A DNA stretch of 24,986 nt. Source: BRH-c25 sp964619815 (GTDB taxonomy: Bacteria; Bacillota; Clostridia; Lutisporales; Lutisporaceae). The stretch spans positions 1 to 24,986 of the forward strand of contig CAZUGK010000051.1 in assembly GCA_964619815.1 (NCBI GenBank), written 5' to 3'. The notes under the pieces were generated by a model, which did not search any database, was not told the origin of the DNA, and saw only the letters and a program-made list of their open reading frames with translations. The position numbers were made by a program, and so were the translations under genes. Shown here piece after piece: positions 1 to 7,527 of this stretch; the stretch's first letter is position 1, and the number at the start of each line of letters is the position of its first letter.

Positions 1-198
1 AGTATCTTGCTTGCTTGTGCCGAAACCGCAGAAGAAACTGATTTTGATGGTTTACTCAGAACCTATGAGCATATTGTGGAATATCAGAAATGGAATAACA
101 TTGCTCATCTACTGATTCCATCTGTTGTAGAAAAGGGCGATATTCTGCATACGGATGCACTTCAAAAAGCAGAAGAACTTGGACTTGCTTTAAAATAA
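1..198 (+). CDS. NAD(P)H-dependent flavodoxin-like oxidoreductase, C-terminal part
   Basis: The reading frame is open from the first base, so the gene starts outside the window; 65 codons and the stop are seen. The tail has the pattern of NADPH-dependent FMN reductase / flavodoxin-family oxidoreductases: a helix with 'LLRTYEHIVEYQKWNN' followed by 'GDILHTDALQKAEELG', where the family often ends in a G-D-I-x-x-T-x-A-L-x-x-A-x-x-L-G block. The expected role is FMN-dependent reduction of quinone-like or other small acceptors in the cytoplasm. It is the only clear plus-strand gene in the left part and converges on the permease gene. Family assignment rests on this short tail only; the flavin-binding N-terminus is not visible. 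Confidence 0.6.
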   Translation, partial: SILLACAETAEETDFDGLLRTYEHIVEYQKWNNIAHLLIPSVVEKGDILHTDALQKAEELGLALK

Positions 199-287
199 GC
201 ATATTTTTTTCGTGATGCTATGAAAATTCATTATCGGAAAGGAGACTGATCTAAATTTCGATTTATGCGTCTTGGTAGGCAAATAGT

Positions 288-1553
288 TTATAGTCTTTCA
301 GAATTGTATTTTTTGCTTCTAGACATTGCAAAGGCATAAAGAAACACGCTGTTAAAAATGATGGTTTGAAAAGTCGCAAAACTAATTGGAGCAATCTTTT
401 CTAGCCATAGAGGCGTGATGATAAGGAAGCTTTGAACAAGTATGATGCCAAGAAGGGCATGTTTAACGGTTGCTTTGTTAATTGATGCGCCACCGACAAT
501 GAGGGCAAATGCAGCGAGTAAACCGATATTCACATGAGAACCGTAGTTATTTAAAAATCCTGTGTTCTGCAAAAAGATGATTTGACCCCATGACGCAAGA
601 ACAGTGGAGATAACGATAGCAGTGATTCTAACTTTCGATACGTGATGATCAGAGTCATTTGAATTTTTCTGATTGAGACCAACTTCAAGAAAAGCTTGTC
701 CCATTTTGGTGCGAGTAATCAATAGATTGAATGCGACTAACAAACCAATGAGTATACCTGTGATCAGTGGGAATTTGACGTCTTTTAGAGCACTGATCTC
801 TTTTGGAAGGACATCTATGTACATAATCATAGCACTGCTGATGATGACTGCAATGGATAGGATGATACTGGAATGAACCCGCGTTTTATTATAGTTGATT
901 GTGTCTTTCTTCATACGATAAATGCTTAATGCAAGCAAAATAAGTCCTGCGACGATAAGAAGAAAGAAGAACGGCGCTTGGAGCAATCCGTCAATTGAGT
1001 GACCCAGTGTATGATTAAGGTCAATGCCATTCTTTAAACCTGAACCTTTTGTGAGTAATAGTTCTGAAGCGGTAATGGGAATAACGGTACCTACAAGATA
1101 GAGTATAACGAACTGGTATATTCCATTTCCAACATACCCGACAAACAATGAGGCAATCATCTCGTAACCACGGGCTTTATTGAGTACCACACCTGCTAGG
1201 ATACCAAATAGTATGGCAAAAGGTGTTGCAAAGGCTACTGCTGCAAGTAAACCAACAAAAACAGATAATCTCCAGTTGACTACCATGATAATGCCAATCT
1301 GACCAGCTATAGCGCCTATGCCAATACTGAAGTTGAAACCCATACCAGCCATTACTGGGATGAGTAAAGCGAGCACCAGAAAGGCATTTCCTATAAAGCC
1401 TTGTATCAGCTCATTCATAATTGACAATGGAGCCTGTTTTGTCAAGAATATTCCCATTAGCACAACAACGGCAAAGATTATAGGGACACTATTTCCTTGA
1501 ATGCAATCTTTAATATTTTTAGCACTTTTGCTCTTTGAGTTTTCATTCGTCAT
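288..1553 (-). CDS. ABC transporter permease, simple-sugar/nucleoside (BPD_transp_2) type
   Basis: A polytopic inner-membrane protein of 421 residues with about nine or ten hydrophobic segments. The block 'GMGFNFSIGIGAIAGQIG' near residues 70-87 and the later 'LLAAFALIVGGASINKA' resemble RbsC/YufP-like permeases that import sugars, nucleosides or related small molecules. The ATG at 1553 follows AGGAG by 9 bases; a TTG three bases earlier is possible. No ATPase or substrate-binding gene lies next to it: the upstream 450 bases hold no gene and the downstream neighbour is on the other strand. It is therefore an orphan permease here, possibly sharing an ATPase encoded elsewhere or left over from a lost operon. 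A perfect palindrome lies between promoter and start. Confidence 0.8.
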   Translation of the reverse strand: MTNENSKSKSAKNIKDCIQGNSVPIIFAVVVLMGIFLTKQAPLSIMNELIQGFIGNAFLVLALLIPVMAGMGFNFSIGIGAIAGQIGIIMVVNWRLSVFVGLLAAVAFATPFAILFGILAGVVLNKARGYEMIASLFVGYVGNGIYQFVILYLVGTVIPITASELLLTKGSGLKNGIDLNHTLGHSIDGLLQAPFFFLLIVAGLILLALSIYRMKKDTINYNKTRVHSSIILSIAVIISSAMIMYIDVLPKEISALKDVKFPLITGILIGLLVAFNLLITRTKMGQAFLEVGLNQKNSNDSDHHVSKVRITAIVISTVLASWGQIIFLQNTGFLNNYGSHVNIGLLAAFALIVGGASINKATVKHALLGIILVQSFLIITPLWLEKIAPISFATFQTIIFNSVFLYAFAMSRSKKYNSERL

Positions 1554-1572
1554 CAATTATCGCTCCTAATTA

Positions 1573-1590
1573 AAGTTGTTTTTACAACTT
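1573..1590. promoter_or_regulatory. Palindromic operator-like site before the ABC permease
   Basis: The sequence AAGTTGTTTTTACAACTT is a perfect inverted repeat (7-base arms, 4-base spacer) 20 bases upstream of the permease ATG. Size and position suit a dimeric repressor such as a TetR or GntR protein. No dedicated regulator gene lies next to the permease, so the binding protein is unknown. Confidence 0.5.
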
Positions 1591-1720
1591 CATTTTTATG
1601 GTGGATATAAACACTAAATAAATTGTAACATACTAAAGTGATATTAACCATAAAATTGGAAATAGACAAATCCTGTGAGAGTTTATGGTGCCAGGCAGCA
1701 CTTTGGCAGTTATTGCATAA

Positions 1721-1754
1721 AAATCCTCTACTGAGAAATTTCAGTAGAGGATTT
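1721..1754 (-). terminator. Rho-independent terminator after rlmD-like scar A
   Basis: Perfect inverted repeat with 14-base arms (AAATCCTCTACTGA and its complement) and a 6-base loop. Read on the minus strand the right arm runs into GGATTTTTATG, a short T tract. It lies 12 bases past the stop codon of the rlmD-like fragment at 1766-1801 and probably ended that transcript. Confidence 0.7.
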
Positions 1755-1765
1755 AAAATTTTCTC

Positions 1766-1801
1766 CTACTCCCTAACCACCAAGGCCACGGCCTTACAAT
1801 G
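1766..1801 (-). pseudogene. rlmD/rumA 3' end fragment (scar A)
   Basis: Minus-strand codons read HCKAVALVVRE-stop. This matches the HVEAVALxVRE-stop end of scar C (9485-9520) and the general HVE-containing C-terminus of the 23S rRNA uracil-C5 methyltransferase RlmD/RumA. Nothing of the catalytic part is present. A terminator hairpin follows directly. I interpret it as the 3' end left after a mobile element inserted in or recombined at this gene; the 3' end of rumA is a documented target of Clostridial and streptococcal integrative elements. The His-Val-Glu triplet has decayed to His-Cys-Lys. Identification depends on the parallel with the better preserved copies. Confidence 0.55.
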
Positions 1802-1868
1802 CGTTGAGGATACAAAAAAGATGCCGCTTGAACCTGATGGGGCCTTGGCGGCAAGGTATCCTTTCAAA
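1802..1868 (-). repeat. Hairpin module copy A
   Basis: Directly adjoins scar A. On the minus strand it reads CCGCCAAGG, a 20-base loop region, GCGGC, then ATCTTTTTTGTATCC and the rlmD codons, so it looks like a stem followed by a T tract. The stretch CATCTTTTTTGTATCCTCAA is identical to copy B (6102-6172). Related copies occur at 9521-9590 and before the IS110 transposase at 16733-16797. A weak minus-strand frame (about 43 codons from a GTG near 1893) runs through the module into the rlmD codons, but I do not claim it as a gene. Confidence 0.6.
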
Positions 1869-1967
1869 AAGTCGGTAAGATTCTCTTTCACTTATATTGT
1901 ATCACTCTCGTAGTTAAGTCACTTTCAGTTTAAGGGTTTTAGATACAAGTACAACTATTTTGCATGA

Positions 1968-2003
1968 AATAAGCGTTGGAGATGGAGATCCCCAACGCTT
2001 ATT
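1968..2003 (-). terminator. Terminator hairpin after the old-yellow-enzyme-type reductase
   Basis: AATAAGCGTTGG and CCAACGCTTATT form a 12-bp perfect stem around a 12-base loop, 34 bases after the reductase stop codon. The T tract on the minus-strand side is weak (TTCATG), so termination strength is uncertain. Confidence 0.65.
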
Positions 2004-2037
2004 ATAGAACCTTATAAGGGCCAAATCTGATATTACA

Positions 2038-3999
2038 TTACACGTATAGGCCAGCGAAGTAACCATCTTGCGTGGCGTCGATAAATTTGGCGGGTTTTTT
2101 TGCATCGCCGATGACGTTGACGTCATAGCCGGCTTCTTCCAATTCTACAACTAATTCGCTTCCGACAGATCGTTGTCCTACAGCCAAGACCGTCAGATCG
2201 GCGTCAATGGTCTGCTCTTGATCGTCTTTCACAAAAGTGATGCTGTCTGCAGCAATGGATTTGACAGTGGCATTGGTGCAGACGTTGACATTCTTTTCCG
2301 CAAATTTAATTTGCATGTCGATCATATGAATCATTTCTAAGCCGTTAGCGATGGAAGGTAACATTTCGATAATGCTGACTTCGTTTTTCTTCTCCAGCAC
2401 CATCTCTGCCACTTCGCAGCCGACGATGCCCCCGCCGATAATAGCCACCTTCCTGCCCGAAGGAACGGGCACGGATCCAGCCAAGACATCCCATGCCTGT
2501 ACGGCATTTTCTACTCCGGGTACGGGAATACTCAAGACGGGTTTTGCGCCTGTGGCAACGATTATCGCGTCGGGATCGATGGACTTTACGACGTCCAAAG
2601 TAGCTTCGCAATTAATTTTAACCTCAACATGTTGTCGATTCAGCTCGCCGATGTAGTATTGTCTTACATCATCGATGGCATCTTTGTTCGGAGGAGCTGC
2701 AGCCAAGAGAAGCTGACCGCCGAGGATATCCGTTTTCTCCAGCAAGGTCACCTGGTGGCCGATAGAGGCAGCGGTGATGGCCGCTTCCATGCCGCCAAGG
2801 CCACCGCCGATTACGAGAACCTTTTTGGAGTCATTGGTCTTTTCAACACGGCCGATATCAAACTCGCGTCCAGTGCGAGGGTTGAGGGCACAGCCTACAG
2901 CAATACTGTCAAATAAACGGTTTGTACATCCATCAAAGCAGGAAATGCACGGTCTGATTGTCTCTGGTTTGCCAGCTTTTGCCTTCTTCGGCCAATAGGG
3001 ATCGCAAATTAAGCTACGTCCCATGACGATGATATCCGCTTTTCCATCAGCAAGGACCTGCTCGCAAAAATCAGGTTTACGCAACTTACCTACTGTTCCC
3101 ACGGGGATCGATACCGCTTTTTTTATCGGCTCGGCAAGAGGTACGCGGTCACCTTGCGGGTATTGTTCGGTTTCCATACAAGTACTGATGACAGTATAGT
3201 TTCCTCCACTGACGTCGAGATAGTCACAACCTGCCGCTTCAAAATGCTTAGCAATCTCTACACATTCTTCTTCGGTCAAGCCGTTGATCACCCATTCTTT
3301 GCCAGGGATGCGGGCAGAAATGATAAAGTCGGGACCACATACTTTCCTGATCCCTTTGATTATGTTGACTGGGAATCGAACGCGATTTTCCAAGCTGCCG
3401 CCGTATTCATCCATTCTGGCATTCGTCGCCCTCGAGAGGAACTGATTGATCAAGTAACCATGGGCGGCGTGCAATGATATCCCATCACATTTTGCGCATT
3501 TGCAATTATAGGCGGCATCGATAAATTTTTGTTCCAGCTTTTTAATTTCTTCGATGGTCAGTTCATGTTGGGGTCCCATCGCTCGATAAGCCTTAATGAG
3601 CATATGTTCCGAGTCGATATCGGATACGCAACGGGGCATATTGCCTTCTATGTTTCCAGCATGGGTCTGCGCACCAGCGTGGTGGATCTGGGGAATTAAC
3701 ATGCCACCGTAATGATGGATGTTTTCCGCCAAACGCGCCCAATTTTTCCGATACTTTTCGTCATCGATGCGCGCAATATTTTGCTCTGGCTTGCTATAGG
3801 GATAGTCGACACTGATAACGCCTGGGGTAACGATGGCGCAGCCACCTTTAGCATATTCGGTATAATATGCGATCATCTGTTCGCTGATGGATCCATCGGG
3901 ATTGGCCATACCTTCGCCCATAGGGGCCAAGACTATACGGTTGCGCAGTTCTCTTCTGCCAACTTTAAGTTTGCTAAATAAATGCGGGTAATGTTTCAT
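2038..3999 (-). CDS. NADH-dependent flavin oxidoreductase, old yellow enzyme / 2,4-dienoyl-CoA reductase (BaiCD/FadH-like)
   Basis: A 653-residue enzyme with the full three-part FadH/BaiCD layout. Residues 1-340 form the FMN-binding TIM barrel, with 'LAPMGEGMA' near 24-32 and the conserved HAAHGYL motif (His177, His180, Tyr182). Residues 351-370 hold the [4Fe-4S] cysteines C351, C354, C358 and C370. Residues 393-653 hold FAD and NAD(P) Rossmann folds with VIGGGLGG (397-404) and IIGGGIVG (520-527). Such enzymes reduce enoyl-CoA, enone or steroid/bile-acid-type double bonds using NADH in the cytoplasm; the substrate cannot be told from sequence. Length is normal for the family. The gene stands alone, with a MerR-type regulator 1 kb upstream in the same direction that may control it. 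The ATG follows AGGAAGG by about 12 bases. Confidence 0.9.
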   Translation of the reverse strand: MKHYPHLFSKLKVGRRELRNRIVLAPMGEGMANPDGSISEQMIAYYTEYAKGGCAIVTPGVISVDYPYSKPEQNIARIDDEKYRKNWARLAENIHHYGGMLIPQIHHAGAQTHAGNIEGNMPRCVSDIDSEHMLIKAYRAMGPQHELTIEEIKKLEQKFIDAAYNCKCAKCDGISLHAAHGYLINQFLSRATNARMDEYGGSLENRVRFPVNIIKGIRKVCGPDFIISARIPGKEWVINGLTEEECVEIAKHFEAAGCDYLDVSGGNYTVISTCMETEQYPQGDRVPLAEPIKKAVSIPVGTVGKLRKPDFCEQVLADGKADIIVMGRSLICDPYWPKKAKAGKPETIRPCISCFDGCTNRLFDSIAVGCALNPRTGREFDIGRVEKTNDSKKVLVIGGGLGGMEAAITAASIGHQVTLLEKTDILGGQLLLAAAPPNKDAIDDVRQYYIGELNRQHVEVKINCEATLDVVKSIDPDAIIVATGAKPVLSIPVPGVENAVQAWDVLAGSVPVPSGRKVAIIGGGIVGCEVAEMVLEKKNEVSIIEMLPSIANGLEMIHMIDMQIKFAEKNVNVCTNATVKSIAADSITFVKDDQEQTIDADLTVLAVGQRSVGSELVVELEEAGYDVNVIGDAKKPAKFIDATQDGYFAGLYV

Positions 4000-4069
4000 C
4001 TCAACACCATTCCTTCCTATATATTGATACTATAGATTGACGTTATGGGTTCGAGGATAAGGAATGACC

Positions 4070-4098
4070 ATTATAATATATATTCCCAATTTACACAA
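4070..4098 (-). promoter_or_regulatory. Promoter of the flavin oxidoreductase gene
   Basis: On the minus strand TTGTGT (4093-4098) and TATAAT (4070-4075) are 17 bases apart, giving a leader of about 60 bases before the ATG at 3999. The -10 box is a perfect consensus. Two copies of TCAGTCAACCAC lie further upstream at 4175-4186 and 4223-4234 and could be activator or repressor sites. Confidence 0.55.
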
Positions 4099-4174
4099 TT
4101 TACCCCATATAAACCCTACACGTCGTCATCAGCGGTTGCCTGATTCACTGATTATCGTCAATTGTACATGCAAG

Positions 4175-4234
4175 TCAGTCAACCACTCATCTCGATTGAC
4201 CTATGTCAGGCGTCCTCTCTTTTCAGTCAACCAC
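4175..4234. repeat. 12-base direct repeat upstream of the reductase promoter
   Basis: TCAGTCAACCAC occurs at 4175-4186 and 4223-4234, 48 bases start to start, 80 to 140 bases upstream of the proposed -35 box. The rest of 4100-4316 shows no convincing coding sequence. A regulatory role is only suggested by exact repetition and position. Confidence 0.35.
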
Positions 4235-4316
4235 AGCATCCCTCCTTTATACCATGGTGGCAGGAATACAAATTGCAGTCTGTCTTTATTCTCTTGCAGA
4301 AACGGTTTAAATAGCT

Positions 4317-4503
4317 TTACATGGTGGATGCAAGCATTATCCAGAAGCCGACTTCATCAGTGGTATAGGTTGTGACAATCTCCACCAGCTTGGATTCCTG
4401 CTCACTGGTGAGCAGGCGGGGTGCACCGGGACTGCAGCGAAGAGCCAGACCCCCACCGGCTTTATATCTGGTTACATAGGTGCCAATAGAACGCACCTTA
4501 TAT
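4317..4503 (-). pseudogene. IS630-family transposase, N-terminal HTH fragment
   Basis: The minus-strand frame is open from the N run at 4504 to a TAA at 4317-4319 and encodes about 61 residues. It contains 'YVTRYKAGG', 'SPGAPRLLTSEQ' and 'TTDEVGF', which fit the helix-turn-helix and linker of IS630-type transposases (typically R-Y-x-x-G-G-L, S-P-G-x-P-x-x-L-T-x-x-Q, T-P-D-E-V-G-F). The catalytic DDE domain is absent: after 'DEVGF' the frame goes to unrelated residues and stops. The 5' part lies in the assembly gap or is lost. It is a dead insertion sequence. Confidence 0.7.
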
Positions 4504-4513
4504 NNNNNNNNNN
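4504..4513. other. Assembly gap (10 N)
   Basis: Ten undetermined bases inside the IS630 remnant. Gaps of a fixed small size in a transposase usually mark a collapsed repeat or a scaffold join, so the true distance and order of the sequence either side of this point are uncertain. Confidence 0.95.
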
Positions 4514-4656
4514 ACCATTATCATAACTTAGCATAAAGGATTAACCAGGTTTACTGTCAAGAAAATATTAAACCTTTATAAATGCTTAACGCCGGGGCGC
4601 GTTGACAATAAAATACCCCAGGAATTGGCCTTTGTGATCAGGTTCCTGAGGTTACG

Positions 4657-4902
4657 TTACATTCCGGCTAATTTCAGTTGCTCAAGTCCTGCTCCAGAAT
4701 ACTTTTTCATATAGCATTTCTCTGGAAGCGTCTTGGACCAGGGGAGTTTTCTGAACAATGTTTTCTCAGATCCTTGAGGCTGCAGGCAACATAATTGAAG
4801 GAAGATGCCGTTGCTGAAGAGATCAAGCTGAAAGGCATCCCCGCCACGATACTTCAGTCTAAATTGCTGGCGGAAAAATATGATGCCAGTCCATTGAAGC
4901 AT
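4657..4902 (-). pseudogene. Unrecognised ORF remnant, possibly transposon-derived
   Basis: An 81-codon minus-strand frame ending in 'MKKYSGAGLEQLKLAGM'. I do not recognise a family. It has no ribosome binding site, is rich in Gln, Leu, Phe and Cys, and lies between a dead IS630 fragment and the MerR gene. The neighbouring frames upstream (4903-4980) also contain short plausible peptides broken by stops, as expected for a decayed gene. It is listed because the C-terminal half looks protein-like; it may equally be a chance frame. Confidence 0.25.
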
Positions 4903-4990
4903 TCTGGCCTAAGCAAATACCTCCACTCAGATTTATGGAGATATTATTTCATAACCGTCAACTCCTGACCATAGCCTTCACATTGAGCAC

Positions 4991-5821
4991 TTACAATCTT
5001 TTTATGGGAATCCAGACTTTGTCTACGGCCATGTACTCTTCTTTCGTTTTCCGCATGAGTCCAATTTGGACAAAGATATCACCGCAGATGACATAACCTT
5101 TACTTTGGATGAAGTCATATATATCAGCAAAGGTTGCAGAATTTAAATGTTGTGTATAGGAGGCCACATAGTAACCTGTGGCACAAAGATTGGACTCGAT
5201 TTTGTGAGAAAAGTGTAGGTTCTCCAATTCAAAAGCTACTGCGTCTTCCTCCCAAATGCAAAAGCCACATTGAAATGGTAGGTCCTTCTCTTTCAACGTA
5301 TCATCAAACGACAAATTTTCGTGATCTATCACGAGGCCGATGAAAGTATAGGGTATTTGTGCAGTCCATTCACTGGCCGCCGACAACGCTCCCGGATCTG
5401 ATGATAGTGTAAAAGAGTCAAGATAAGGGCTTATCTTGACAGTCGGTAATGGTTCAATCCTAAACTCGTCCTTATGTTCTTCGTATTCCATAAGAGCCCT
5501 TTTCCATCTCTTTATCACAAAAAGATTCCTTTGTTGTCGAATGAGCTCTCTTTCCATCCCCGCGATGCGCTCATCAAAACTTTTGGTGATATGCAAATTG
5601 TCGTGATGATTTAGTAATTGCGCCGTCTCCTGTAGCGAAAAACCTAATTTGACATATTGCCTAGCATAGGCTAATGCATTGAAGTCCCAAACGTCATATT
5701 CTCGGTATTGGTTAAACTCGTTTCGCTCTGATTGTAATAGGCCATTGTCTTCATATTTGCGGATGCACTCTTTCGAGATTTTAAAAAACCGGGCTAGTTG
5801 TGTAATACCATATTTAATCAT
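4991..5821 (-). CDS. MerR-family transcriptional regulator with large effector domain
   Basis: A 276-residue protein. The N-terminus 'YGITQLARFFKISKECIRKYE' is the MerR helix-turn-helix, followed by 'YREYDVWDFNALAYARQYVKLGFSLQETAQLL', the winged part and start of the dimer helix. Residues 110-276 form a larger C-terminal domain, possibly of the GyrI/effector-binding type, though I cannot identify its ligand. The ATG at 5821 is chosen because GGGGGGAG lies 5-6 bases upstream; the open frame extends 37 codons further, but these extra codons are not MerR-like. MerR proteins activate or repress promoters with long spacers, often in response to toxic ligands. The nearest same-strand target is the flavin oxidoreductase 1 kb downstream. 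Confidence 0.8.
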   Translation of the reverse strand: MIKYGITQLARFFKISKECIRKYEDNGLLQSERNEFNQYREYDVWDFNALAYARQYVKLGFSLQETAQLLNHHDNLHITKSFDERIAGMERELIRQQRNLFVIKRWKRALMEYEEHKDEFRIEPLPTVKISPYLDSFTLSSDPGALSAASEWTAQIPYTFIGLVIDHENLSFDDTLKEKDLPFQCGFCIWEEDAVAFELENLHFSHKIESNLCATGYYVASYTQHLNSATFADIYDFIQSKGYVICGDIFVQIGLMRKTKEEYMAVDKVWIPIKRL

Positions 5822-5938
5822 CCGTCTCCCCCCGATCAATAAACACGGCATGTCGCCACACCTTGCATTAGCATATGGCGATACAGCATAACGGCGTGGC
5901 GTAATCCGTGAGTTATGTTTATATCGTATCATAAATCA

Positions 5939-6101
5939 GGTATGTCATCTATGAAACGCCCCAAAAAATGGAGGTAAAAATTGCAGTTTTCAGGGTTATT
6001 TTTAGCCCTTTTTTTGCGCTGAAACAACTACATATAGTGGTCAGCCCACCTCATTTGCCATCAGAACCACAATTCGTCATCAGAACTACCGCTTCCACAT
6101 G
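5939..6101 (-). pseudogene. rlmD/rumA 3' end with native-like flank (scar B)
   Basis: Codons 6101 to 6051 read HVEAVVLMTNCGSDGK-stop, an RlmD/RumA C-terminus. Beyond the stop the sequence keeps the layout of the copy at 24629-24724: a CCAC-ATAT-G.GGTT-like hairpin zone at about 6030-6045 and, about 90 bases on, TATGTCATCTATG (5942-5954), identical in both places. Scar B therefore appears to duplicate the rlmD 3' end together with its downstream flank. No catalytic portion is present. On the other side (6102 up) it joins the hairpin module instead of rlmD coding sequence, marking the recombination point near the HVE codons. Confidence 0.65.
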
Positions 6102-6172
6102 CCTTGAGGATACAAAAAAGATGCTGTTTGAGGCTGTTTGTCCCTTGGTGGAGAAGTATATATTTCTTCATT
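6102..6172 (-). repeat. Hairpin module copy B
   Basis: Adjoins scar B. It shares CATCTTTTTTGTATCCTCAA exactly with copy A and has the CCACCAAGGGAC core corresponding to CCGCCAAGG in A and C and CCGTCAAGG in D. The outer edge ATATATACTTC matches the ATATATACCC edge of copy D in front of the IS110 transposase. Confidence 0.6.
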
Positions 6173-6235
6173 TTGCTGTTTAGTACTCTATTAATCTTTG
6201 CAATTTACGATCATATTTATTATCATTAACATTTT

Positions 6236-6658
6236 CTATCCTATTAGTTTTTTCAACATCTTTAGAAACTCTTTCCTCTCGTTTTCCGAATCCAAACGAC
6301 CTAGCAACATATCCACGATCTTTAGTTCTAGTTCATAATGCTCATTAATCGTCTGTTTACCATAATCTGTCAATGTTATGAGATAAGATCTTAAATCTCC
6401 CTTACAGATAACTCTCTCAATCAATCCGCTCTTTTCCATTCTCTTAATTGCACTACTCAATGTACTTGGGCTAACAGAAAGCTTAGTGCCAATATCTTTC
6501 AATATCATTGTTTCATTTTCTTCCAATAATCTAAGTATATTTACATCAATTATCGATGCACCTTTTAATTTCTCTGTACACACCGTTATATCGCCACTTA
6601 TCATTATCTTGTGCCATAACTGTGCCAGTTGCTCCGAATTCTCGTTTTTACTACTCAT
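6236..6658 (-). CDS. MarR-family transcriptional regulator
   Basis: A 140-residue winged-helix protein. The central part 'ILRLLEENETMILKDIGTKLSVSPSTLSSAIKRMEKSGLIERV' is the MarR DNA-binding domain, with 'GDLRSYLITLTDYGK' as the wing. N- and C-terminal helices complete the dimer interface; length is normal. It starts 12 bases after the nitroreductase stop with AGAAGGG as ribosome binding site, so the two genes form one transcript. As is usual for MarR pairs it probably represses the shared promoter near 7500 and is released by a toxic aromatic or oxidising compound. The inducer is not known. Confidence 0.88.
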   Translation of the reverse strand: MSSKNENSEQLAQLWHKIMISGDITVCTEKLKGASIIDVNILRLLEENETMILKDIGTKLSVSPSTLSSAIKRMEKSGLIERVICKGDLRSYLITLTDYGKQTINEHYELELKIVDMLLGRLDSENERKEFLKMLKKLIG

Positions 6659-6670
6659 ACTTTTTCCCTT

Positions 6671-7456
6671 CTAAAAAAATATACTTGCTACATATTTTGT
6701 TGCTTTTTCTTGATTATAACATTCTAGAGGGTGGCTCTCAATCGAAATATCGACAGTATCACTGATTTCACTTGCGCATAGATAGAAATGCGACATAAAA
6801 ATTCCAGCATCAATTCTACTGTTACCTACCAGAAAAAAATCTGCTCTTTTCTCTTTAATAATAATTCTTACTGGTTGTCCATTATTTGATGACGGTGCCA
6901 AAATAGACATTTTTACTAACGCGGCAATCTCTTCATCCGCTTTCACTTCAGAGTAATTCATCCAGATTTCTTTAATATCTTTCCTTTTTGTGCTTCCAGC
7001 TATCTTTCTAAAATTATTATTTAAAAATCCGCCATCCTGCTCTACGCCGAATGCTATTGCCACACCAATCCGTTCTTTTTCCTTAATATTAAATTTTAAA
7101 TTTAATGCCTTTCTGTCAAAAGTACCTAGCCAGCAAGTTCCATATCCAGCTGATGTAAGTTTCAGCACTTCTGGTTCCAATGCGAATCCTAGTTCTTGCA
7201 TTCCTTGATCATTGTCACATATTCCGATTATGCAATATGGTGCGTTAATCTTACCAACTCCCCATAAAAAACCTAGTTTAGCAACTTCTGTTTCATCTTC
7301 AGCCGTCAAGATTTCAAATCTCACCCTGGAAGTTCCGAATTTTGATGTGTATTTCTCCAAATCCTTCTGTATTTCTTTTAGAATATTACTTTCAACACAT
7401 GTATCCTTATACCTTCTCACCGATTTTCTTATTTGTATACTTTCTTTTATATTCAT
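6671..7456 (-). CDS. Nitroreductase-family flavoprotein
   Basis: A 261-residue protein. The start 'MNIKESIQIRKSVRRYKD' is the typical nitroreductase N-terminus that binds FMN through the R-x-S-V-R-x-Y pattern. 'LTSAGYGTCWLGTFD' (about 123-137) and 'MSILAPSSNNGQPVRIIIKE' (about 184-203) are further recognisable parts: the SSNNxQP motif, usually near the N-terminus, lies in the second half here, as in the subfamily of ~250-residue Clostridial enzymes. The expected role is NAD(P)H-dependent reduction of nitro or quinone compounds. Ribosome binding site AAAGGAG lies 6 bases before the ATG. It is followed by a MarR regulator in the same operon. Confidence 0.82.
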   Translation of the reverse strand: MNIKESIQIRKSVRRYKDTCVESNILKEIQKDLEKYTSKFGTSRVRFEILTAEDETEVAKLGFLWGVGKINAPYCIIGICDNDQGMQELGFALEPEVLKLTSAGYGTCWLGTFDRKALNLKFNIKEKERIGVAIAFGVEQDGGFLNNNFRKIAGSTKRKDIKEIWMNYSEVKADEEIAALVKMSILAPSSNNGQPVRIIIKEKRADFFLVGNSRIDAGIFMSHFYLCASEISDTVDISIESHPLECYNQEKATKYVASIFF

Positions 7457-7466
7457 TATTTCTCCT

Positions 7467-7489
7467 TTCGCAAATTACGTCGTTCGCAA
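7467..7489. promoter_or_regulatory. Candidate MarR binding site
   Basis: TTCGCAA occurs twice as a direct repeat (7467-7473 and 7483-7489), 16 bases start to start, between the -10 box and the ribosome binding site of the nitroreductase-MarR operon. This is a position where a repressor would block initiation. MarR sites are usually inverted rather than direct repeats, so the assignment is tentative. Confidence 0.4.
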
Positions 7490-7498
7490 TATATAACA

Positions 7499-7527
7499 TA
7501 TCTAACACATAGCAAGCTAATTGTCAA
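7499..7527 (-). promoter_or_regulatory. Promoter of the nitroreductase-marR operon
   Basis: On the minus strand TTGACA (7522-7527) and TAGATA (7499-7504) are separated by 17 bases, about 43 bases ahead of the ATG at 7456. The -35 is a perfect consensus. Confidence 0.7.

Noticed and set aside
1721..1868. CRISPR-like repeats, because similar strings recur at 1.8, 6.1 and 9.5 kb
   Set aside because: Copies are kilobases apart, with no regular spacers and no cas genes; they are scars and dispersed modules.
1638..1913. Plus-strand frame of 91 codons over scar A
   Set aside because: It runs antisense through the rlmD fragment and hairpin module and has no start signal.
2351..3981. Several open frames on the plus strand and in another minus frame within 2345-3981
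   Set aside because: They lie opposite or out of frame with the 653-residue reductase, whose motifs are complete; composition is that of shadows.
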